A stretch of 64,000 nt of DNA from the NCBI GenBank assembly GCA_017416855.1, contig JAFQAZ010000021.1, positions 124,001 through 188,000 on the forward strand. The letters are read 5' to 3'. Position numbers and translations under genes: made by a program. Positions 55,811-61,563 of this stretch are shown here, one piece after another; position 1 is the stretch's first letter; the number at the start of each line of letters is the position of its first letter. Under the pieces are notes generated by a model, which did no database searches, was not told the origin of the DNA, and saw nothing but the letters and a program-made list of their open reading frames with translations. Origin of the DNA: Clostridia bacterium. Lineage in GTDB: Bacteria > Bacillota > Clostridia > UBA1381 > UBA9506.

Positions 55811-55838
55811 ATCTTTTCTCCTTTATTTTTCGCCAATA

Positions 55839-55925
55839 TTCGACGTATCCATATTGCGACACATAAGGTTTAGATGCAACTTGTTTTTAAAGAAAGTTCG
55901 TATAAAGTCATAACTGAAAAATTAC
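55839..55925. repeat. cassette-region repeat R3
   Basis: TTCGACGTATCCATAT, then TTGCGACACATAAGGTTTAG and ATGCAACTT, then AAAGTTCGTATAAAGTC..GAAAAATTACTT. All three blocks match R2. It holds the stop codon of the next small gene (55922). Confidence 0.8.
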
Positions 55926-56179
55926 TTGTTTTTTTCTACTATTCCATTTGACTCCAAAAAATCAATAAGTTTTTCAAGATAAGCCAATCGTTCATGATTT
56001 ATAGGCGGATTTTCCATATATCCGAAATCTCCACCAACACTTTCATAGCTTTCCTCACAATAACACATATGCAAAAGATATCCCCATTCCAATTCAGAAT
56101 TATCTTCATTCAATAACTTTTCAAATATTTCAATCGGCTCATTTTCAAACATCATCATTATTAAATCATGTTCTTTCAT
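55922..56179 (-). CDS. unknown 85-residue acidic protein in a repeat-flanked cassette
   Basis: No family recognised. The product is acidic and helical, with KEHDLIMMMFENEPIEIFEK at the N-terminus, a cysteine pair region (LLHMCYCEESYESVGGDFG) and the end AYLEKLIDFLESNGIVEKNK. Small acidic cytoplasmic proteins like this are frequent among immunity or regulatory proteins, which is only a resemblance. ATG 56179 follows GGGAGAA; a longer frame would run into repeat R4. Confidence 0.5.
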   Translation of the reverse strand: MKEHDLIMMMFENEPIEIFEKLLNEDNSELEWGYLLHMCYCEESYESVGGDFGYMENPPINHERLAYLEKLIDFLESNGIVEKNK

Positions 56180-56203
56180 TTTAAAGTTCTCCCTTCGACA
56201 TCT

Positions 56204-56250
56204 TTCGACATATCCATATAGTTCGTATCCAGTTGATACCAAAAATTATT
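56204..56250. repeat. cassette-region repeat R4 (middle block missing)
   Basis: TTCGACATATCCATAT joined directly to AGTTCGTATCCAGTT and AAAAATTATTT. The two outer blocks of R2 and R3 are present, the middle block is not. Contains the stop codon of the frameshifted gene (56246-56248). Confidence 0.75.
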
Positions 56251-56535
56251 TAATCTCCTCAAATTTAAATTCTTCATTTATGTATTCATCAAGACTTCCG
56301 TTAATTCTGGTGAATTTGTGAATTCCTTCTGCCAATTTCAAATTATTTGCCTGCATATATAAAGAAATTGTTTTTCTGATAGGTTCTTCTATTTGTTCTA
56401 ATGTTCTATACTGTCAATATTATTAGGATGGCCATATTCTTCATTTACATCTGAATTGATGTATGGCATTTCATATTCCGTTGACTTGTAAAACCTTTTT
56501 TCGTCTGTGTCAGAACGGTAAGCAGTTATTAGCAT
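56246..56535 (-). pseudogene. frameshifted small gene of unknown function
   Basis: On the minus strand ATG 56535 opens MLITAYRSDTDEKRFYKSTE and continues to a stop after DSIEH (near 56400). A shift of one base there continues as TLEQIEEPIRKTISLYMQAN, with no stop until TAA at 56246, which lies in repeat R4. Together they give a protein of about 96 residues. A ribosome binding site (AAGGGG) precedes the ATG. A one-base deletion, or a sequencing error, is the simplest cause. No family is recognised. Confidence 0.65.
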
Positions 56536-56850
56536 TACACTTACCCCTTTATATATGTTTTTCAAACTATATTATAATACCATACAATTAAATATTCAAG
56601 AAGCATTTATGTTAAAAATTAAAGCATAATCTTTGAATATAAAATAAAATTTTAACGTTAGAATATATTGTCCCGAAAAAAGCAAGTGTCAAGTCAATTC
56701 ATAATCTGTGAAACAATCTAATTTCACAATAGCAAAACAACTCCTTCGGAGTAGCTAAATTAAATTCGCTTATAGCGTGCAAAGCACTCTTAGCTGACGC
56801 AGGCAATTTAGCTGAGCTAGCTCAATTTAGCTCGCGTTGCGAATTTTCCA
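56536..56850. repeat. AT-rich gap with a hairpin-rich stretch (56736-56845)
   Basis: No gene is visible in this 315-base gap. The right part contains small perfect hairpins (ACTCCttcGGAGT, CGCttataGCG, GTGCaaaGCAC, GAGCTAGCTC) inside a larger AAATTCGC/GCGAATTT pairing, a build similar to the MITE-like repeat at 55221. Confidence 0.5.
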
Positions 56851-56893
56851 GAAAAAAAAGACATTTTTCATTGTCGAAAAATGTCTTTTTTTC
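56851..56893 (-). terminator. terminator of tRNA-Arg
   Basis: GACATTTTTC and GAAAAATGTC form the stem (about 56860-56884), with A-run and T-run on either side. It starts directly after the encoded CCA end of the tRNA on the minus strand. Confidence 0.85.
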
Positions 56894-56968
56894 TGGTACG
56901 CCTGATAGGAATCGAACCTACGCACCCGGCTCCGGAGGCCGGTGCTCTATCCACTGAGCTACAGGCGC
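56894..56968 (-). tRNA. tRNA-Arg (anticodon CCG)
   Basis: On the minus strand the gene begins GCGCCTGTAGCTCAG, has D-loop TGGATAGAGC, anticodon stem-loop CCGGC-CTCCGGA-GCCGG with anticodon CCG (codon CGG), the T arm with GGTTCGATTCC, and ends CAGGCGT-A-CCA with CCA encoded. The acceptor stem pairs over 7 positions, with one G-T. An accessory cassette region ends at its 3' side, a common place for insertions. Confidence 0.97.
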
Positions 56969-56984
56969 ATATAAAGGGGATTTT

Positions 56985-57632
56985 TCAATCCCCATTTTTT
57001 GTATTTTGTGTAATCTTATAGGAAAGGGTCATCAGACTGTCACTTAAGTGAACATTTTCCACCGCCACATCAGCCGGCACCTCAATATCCGTATAAGAAA
57101 AGTTCAAAAGACCTTTAATCCCAATCTTCACAAGCCGCGGCACCACCATTTCAATGGCCAGCTTCGGCAATGCCAGAATGGCAATATCCACACGGTTTTT
57201 CATGCAAAAATCTTCCAGAGTCTCCATCATCTGAACCGGCAACCCTTGAATCACCTGCCCGGAAAGAGCCGGATCCTTATCAAAAATACCCACCAGTTCA
57301 AAACCCCGTTTTGCAAAATTAGAATGATTCGCAAGGGCATGCCCCAAGTGACCGGCACCCACAATAATGGTTTTATAGCCATTGGTCAAGCCTAAAATGC
57401 TTCCGATTTCGCGATGTAAATTTTCAATATCATACCCATATCCCTGCTGGCCAAATCCGCCAAAGCAGTTAAAGTCCTGCCGGATCTGAGAGGCGGTAAC
57501 GCCCATTTTCTTTCCCAGTTCTCCGGAGGAAATACGGGTAACACCTTTTTTCAGCAATTCACCCAAATAACGGTAATACCGTGGAAGGCGTTTCACAACA
57601 ACAACCGGAACATCTCTGTTCGCACTTCTCAT
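56985..57632 (-). CDS. rex: Redox-sensing transcriptional repressor Rex
   Basis: Rex senses the NADH/NAD+ ratio and represses fermentation and reoxidation genes when NADH is low. The 215-residue protein has a winged-helix DNA-binding domain (GVTASQIRQDFNCFGGFGQQ, about residues 44-63, with GYGYDIENL) and a Rossmann NADH-binding domain (TIIVGAGHLGHALANHSNF, about 88-106, and VDIAILALPKLAIEMVVPRL). It is co-directional with icd and starts 14 bases after it, so Rex is made from the aconitase-isocitrate dehydrogenase operon. Confidence 0.95.
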   Translation of the reverse strand: MRSANRDVPVVVVKRLPRYYRYLGELLKKGVTRISSGELGKKMGVTASQIRQDFNCFGGFGQQGYGYDIENLHREIGSILGLTNGYKTIIVGAGHLGHALANHSNFAKRGFELVGIFDKDPALSGQVIQGLPVQMMETLEDFCMKNRVDIAILALPKLAIEMVVPRLVKIGIKGLLNFSYTDIEVPADVAVENVHLSDSLMTLSYKITQNTKNGD

Positions 57633-57646
57633 TTACTTACTTCCTT

Positions 57647-58807
57647 TTAAAGAGACGCAATTGTCTCCATTACATATTCGGCAAATTCCTCGCCTGTAGC
57701 ACCGGTATCACGGCCGGTAATCACCAGTTTCTTTTCCTGGTACATACAAATATCCAAAGCTTTTTCCAGCTTATCTGCCTCTTTCTGATAGCCGATGTGG
57801 GATAAAAGCATTACGCCTGCACGGATAATACTGCAGGGGTCTGCATATTTATCGCGGCCTTCTGCCACCATACGGGGTGCAGAACCGTGAATAGCTTCAA
57901 ACATAGCATAACGTTTACCCAAATTTGAGCTGCCGGCAGTACCAACGCCACCCTGAAATTCAGCAGCTTCATCGGTGATAATATCGCCATAAAGATTCGG
58001 CAGAACCACAACCTGGAACTGGGTTCTTCTCTTTTCATCAACCAGCTTTGCGGTCATAATATCAATATACCAGTCATCAAACTCAATGTCCGGATATTCT
58101 TTAGCAACTTCTTTGCAAATGTTTAAGAACTTACCATCTGTTGTTTTAATAACATTTGCCTTAGTAACAGCTGTCACCCTTGTTTTGCCATTTTTCTTAG
58201 CAAATTCAAAAGCCGCACGGGCAATACGTTCACTACCCTCCTGGGTGGTTACGGTAAAGTCAATGGCCAAATCATCATTAAAATGAATACCCTGACTACC
58301 CAAAGCATAACCGCCCTCTGTGTTTTCACGGAAGAAGGTCCAGTCAATGCCCTGCTCCGGTACCTTTACAGGACGCACATTAGCAAACAAATCAAGTTCT
58401 TTACGCATAGCCACATTGGCACTTTCAATATTGGGCCACGGGTCACCGGCACGGGGGGTGGTAGTAGGGCCTTTCAAAATAACATGACAAGCCTTTAATT
58501 CTTCCAGCACATCATCCGGAATGGCCTTGCCGGCTTTCACACGGTTTTCAATGGTGAGACCATCAATATTACGGAACTCAACCTTGCCCTTTGCCACTTC
58601 GTCCTTTAATAAGTATTCCAGAATACGTTGTGCCGCTTTTGTAATAGCAGGACCAATCCCGTCACCGCCGCAAACGCCAATAATGATAGTATCCAACGTA
58701 CTGTAATCAATAAAATCCTTTTGCGCTTTCATTTTTTCAACACGCGCAAGCTGTTGTTCAATAATCGCTGCAAATTTTTCTGCTGCACTCTGAATGGTCT
58801 CTGCCAT
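57647..58807 (-). CDS. icd: Isocitrate dehydrogenase (isocitrate/isopropylmalate family)
   Basis: Oxidative decarboxylation of isocitrate to 2-oxoglutarate, probably with NAD+. The 386-residue product has VCGGDGIGPAITKAA (about residues 44-58), the substrate Arg region (VAMRKELDLFANVRPVKVPE), ENTEGGYALGSQG, NLYGDIITDEAAEFQGGVG with metal Asp residues (about 280-298) and FEAIHGSAPRMVAEGRDKYA for the cofactor. Placement next to aconitase favours isocitrate over isopropylmalate. Rex follows in the same operon. Confidence 0.9.
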   Translation of the reverse strand: MAETIQSAAEKFAAIIEQQLARVEKMKAQKDFIDYSTLDTIIIGVCGGDGIGPAITKAAQRILEYLLKDEVAKGKVEFRNIDGLTIENRVKAGKAIPDDVLEELKACHVILKGPTTTPRAGDPWPNIESANVAMRKELDLFANVRPVKVPEQGIDWTFFRENTEGGYALGSQGIHFNDDLAIDFTVTTQEGSERIARAAFEFAKKNGKTRVTAVTKANVIKTTDGKFLNICKEVAKEYPDIEFDDWYIDIMTAKLVDEKRRTQFQVVVLPNLYGDIITDEAAEFQGGVGTAGSSNLGKRYAMFEAIHGSAPRMVAEGRDKYADPCSIIRAGVMLLSHIGYQKEADKLEKALDICMYQEKKLVITGRDTGATGEEFAEYVMETIASL

Positions 58808-58836
58808 AGTTAGTATCCCCTTTTTTTATGTAAAAA

Positions 58837-60765
58837 TTACTGATTCTGCAACTTGATATAATTAATTAAACCGCCGGCATAAAGCATTTCTTTCTGGCGA
58901 TCAGACGCAGTAAGAATTGTAACATACTTCTTGCCCTTTGTCAAGTTTTCCACTATAATTTCATCCCCTGCCGCAATCTGTGCAGGTGCGTTATGAATAG
59001 CCAATTCGTCACCCATATCAATGTCATCATAATCGGCTTCATTCTTAAACACCAAGGGCAGAATACCGGAGTTAATCAGGTTTGCCATATGGATTCTGGC
59101 AAAGGATTTTGCTAACACCCCTTTAATACCCAAGTATAAAGGTGCCAGTGCTGCATGCTCACGGGAAGAACCCTGACCGTAGTTCACACCACCGACAATA
59201 AATCCGCCGCCATTTGCTTTAGCGCGGGCAGGAAACTCAGGATCGCAAGGAGTCAAACAGAACTCAGCCAGATGCGGAATATTAGAACGGAAGTGCAACA
59301 GTTTTGCATTCGAAGGCATAATGTGATCGGTGGTAATATTATCCTCCACCTTAATCAGGCTCTTACCGGTAACCGTTTCCGGCATTTTGGTGTTTAAGGG
59401 GAAAGGCTTAATGTTAGGTCCTCTCACTACTTCAACCTCTGCACCGTTTTCAGCCGGAGCCACTACCATGTTATCGTTAGCCAGGAATTTTTCCGGCATG
59501 GTAACAGTGGGCGCTTCACCCAGCTCTCTGGGGTCTGTTAACACGCCTGTAATGGCAGATGCTGCTGCCACTTCAGGGCTCACCAGATAAACCTGAGCAG
59601 AAACAGTACCGCTTCTGCCTTCAAAGTTACGGTTAAAGGTTCTCAAAGAGACGGCATTTGTTTTCGGAGACTGTCCCATACCAATGCAAGGACCGCAGGC
59701 AGACTCTAAAATACGGGCACCGGCTGCAACCATGTCAGCCAGAGCGCCATTTTGCGCCAGCATGGTGAGCACCTGCTTAGAACCGGGTGCAATCACCAGG
59801 CTCACATCCGGATGAACGGTTTTGCCCTTTAAAACGGCTGCAACCTTCATCATGTCGGCATAAGAAGAGTTGGTACAGCTACCAATAGCCACCTGGTCAA
59901 CTTTAATTTTGCCGATTTTGCTGACCTCCAGCACATTATCCGGGCTGTGGGGCTGTGCCGCCAGAGGCTCAATATCTGAAAGATTGACAGTAATTTCTTC
60001 ATCATAAACGCAATCTGCATCTGCTGCCAGAGGAGTATAATCCTGTTCGCGACCCTGTGCCTTTAAGAAAGCATGAGTCGTTTCATCGCTGGGGAAAATA
60101 GAGGTGGTTGCCCCCAACTCTGCACCCATATTGGTAATGGTGGCACGTTCCGGAACAGAAAGAGTTGCCACGCCTTCACCGGTATATTCTAAAATCTTAC
60201 CCACGCCGCCTTTAACGGAAAGCATTCTGAGAACAGTTAAAATGACATCTTTTGCCGTTACCCAGGGACGCAGTTTACCGGTTAATTTAACATTTAAAAT
60301 TCTCGGCATCGTAATGTAATAAGCACCGCCACCCATCGCAACGGCTACATCCAGACCACCGGCACCAATGGCCAACATACCCAAGCCGCCGCCGGTGGGT
60401 GTATGACTATCGGATCCAAGTAAGGTCATGCCGGGCACACCAAAGCGCTCTAACTGTACCTGATGACAAATGCCATTACCGGGACGTGAGAAATAGATGC
60501 CGTGTTTATTGGTAACTGTCTGAATATATTTATGGTCGTCCGCATTTTCAAAACCGGACTGAATGGTGTTATGGTCAATATATGCCACCGATTTTTTGGT
60601 TTTAACCTTATCAATGCCCATAGCTTCAAACTGAAGATATGCCATGGTGCCGGTGGAATCCTGCGTTAGAGTCTGGTCGATGCGAATGGAAATTTCTTCG
60701 CCGGCCTTCATTTCACCGCTGACTAAATGCTCTTTAATAATCTTTTGTGCTAATGTTAATGCCAT
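58837..60765 (-). CDS. acnA: Aconitate hydratase
   Basis: [4Fe-4S] enzyme converting citrate to isocitrate. The 642-residue length is that of the short mitochondrial-like type. Marks are HTPTGGGLGMLAIGAGGLD (about residues 121-139), cluster cysteines in AIGSCTNSSYADMMKVAA (about 296-313) and ESACGPCIGMGQSP (about 361-374), and the swivelling domain with GGVNYGQGSSREHAALAP. The operon acn-icd makes 2-oxoglutarate for glutamate synthesis; no citrate synthase is in the window. A consensus promoter lies upstream. Confidence 0.93.
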   Translation of the reverse strand: MALTLAQKIIKEHLVSGEMKAGEEISIRIDQTLTQDSTGTMAYLQFEAMGIDKVKTKKSVAYIDHNTIQSGFENADDHKYIQTVTNKHGIYFSRPGNGICHQVQLERFGVPGMTLLGSDSHTPTGGGLGMLAIGAGGLDVAVAMGGGAYYITMPRILNVKLTGKLRPWVTAKDVILTVLRMLSVKGGVGKILEYTGEGVATLSVPERATITNMGAELGATTSIFPSDETTHAFLKAQGREQDYTPLAADADCVYDEEITVNLSDIEPLAAQPHSPDNVLEVSKIGKIKVDQVAIGSCTNSSYADMMKVAAVLKGKTVHPDVSLVIAPGSKQVLTMLAQNGALADMVAAGARILESACGPCIGMGQSPKTNAVSLRTFNRNFEGRSGTVSAQVYLVSPEVAAASAITGVLTDPRELGEAPTVTMPEKFLANDNMVVAPAENGAEVEVVRGPNIKPFPLNTKMPETVTGKSLIKVEDNITTDHIMPSNAKLLHFRSNIPHLAEFCLTPCDPEFPARAKANGGGFIVGGVNYGQGSSREHAALAPLYLGIKGVLAKSFARIHMANLINSGILPLVFKNEADYDDIDMGDELAIHNAPAQIAAGDEIIVENLTKGKKYVTILTASDRQKEMLYAGGLINYIKLQNQ

Positions 60766-60795
60766 TTTATGACCTCCTAAATACCTAATAGAAGT

Positions 60796-60824
60796 ATTAT
60801 ATCTTTTTTTTTACTTTTTGTCAA
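60796..60824 (-). promoter_or_regulatory. sigma-A promoter of acn-icd-rex, with an overlapping inverted repeat
   Basis: On the minus strand TTGACA (60824-60819), 17-base spacer and TATAAT (60801-60796), both consensus. The repeat TTTTGTC (60816-60822) and GACAAAA (60835-60841) overlaps the -35 box and might be an operator; it does not match the usual Rex site well. Confidence 0.85.
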
Positions 60825-60849
60825 TAAAATCAAAGACAAAACATTTTAT

Positions 60850-61563
60850 CTATTGTTTTTTAAGAAAGTTACAAGTATACACAAATTCCACTTTATCCCC
60901 GGGTTTTAACATATACTGCGAACAGCCAAACATCGGCTTTTCTCCGTTTACCTTATAAAACCAACCGGAGGTATCACCGCAATCAAATTCGTATAAATTG
61001 CCAATCCCTTCAATGTATACCGATTGATACATAGGCGTATAAACAAATTCAAAATGAATCCCTCTGCTTTTCGTTTCGCGAAGAAGCAAATCAAAGACTG
61101 TCTCCCCTTCTGTAAACAAAAATGTTTCTGCCTGTAAAATCCATCCATCAACCGGAATAATTCCCCGTTTTTCTTCTGCAAGCATTTCTGGGTTCTTTAA
61201 CACCTCGTCACAGCATATAGACAAGGTGCAATTTGGTTTTGTTTCCGGCTCCGCTTCTTCCTTTTCCTCCGTGATTGACGGCTCCTCTGTTGCAGGACTC
61301 TTTTCAATACCCTTTTCCTCAGTATCACTTTTTTCCCTTTTAGGTGTTCCTTTTTCATTCTCTTTTTCAACCGCAACGACCTTCTCCGAACTAACCGTTG
61401 CGGGGCTCGCCGCAGGCGCTGTTGTTGCTTGCGTGAAAACGCCTTCTGAATCCTTGTTTATTGCATTTCCACCATCAGGTTGCTCTCCTGCCATAAACGC
61501 CAGCGTTAGAATAAACAAAATTGCTGTGACAACCCCTGCGATCCGTACACTTTTTCGTTTCAT
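60850..61563 (-). CDS. secreted DUF4430 domain protein
   Basis: A 237-residue exported protein. It has an N-terminal signal or anchor helix (IAGVVTAILFILTLAFMAGE, about residues 8-27), a long Glu/Lys/Thr/Pro-rich linker (about 30-110) and a C-terminal DUF4430 domain (TVFDLLLRETKSRGIHFEFV, YIEGIGNLYEFDCGDTSGWF, YKVNG and LKPGDKVEFVYT, about 150-233). DUF4430 is the fold of the beta domain of animal intrinsic factor and transcobalamin. Its ATG overlaps the stop of the large SLH protein, so both are made together. Confidence 0.82.
   Translation of the reverse strand: MKRKSVRIAGVVTAILFILTLAFMAGEQPDGGNAINKDSEGVFTQATTAPAASPATVSSEKVVAVEKENEKGTPKREKSDTEEKGIEKSPATEEPSITEEKEEAEPETKPNCTLSICCDEVLKNPEMLAEEKRGIIPVDGWILQAETFLFTEGETVFDLLLRETKSRGIHFEFVYTPMYQSVYIEGIGNLYEFDCGDTSGWFYKVNGEKPMFGCSQYMLKPGDKVEFVYTCNFLKKQ

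Noticed and set aside
61560-61563. Treating the two DUF4430 genes as one gene split by frameshift
   Set aside because: The first ends cleanly after three SLH repeats and the second has its own signal helix; the ATGA overlap is ordinary translational coupling.
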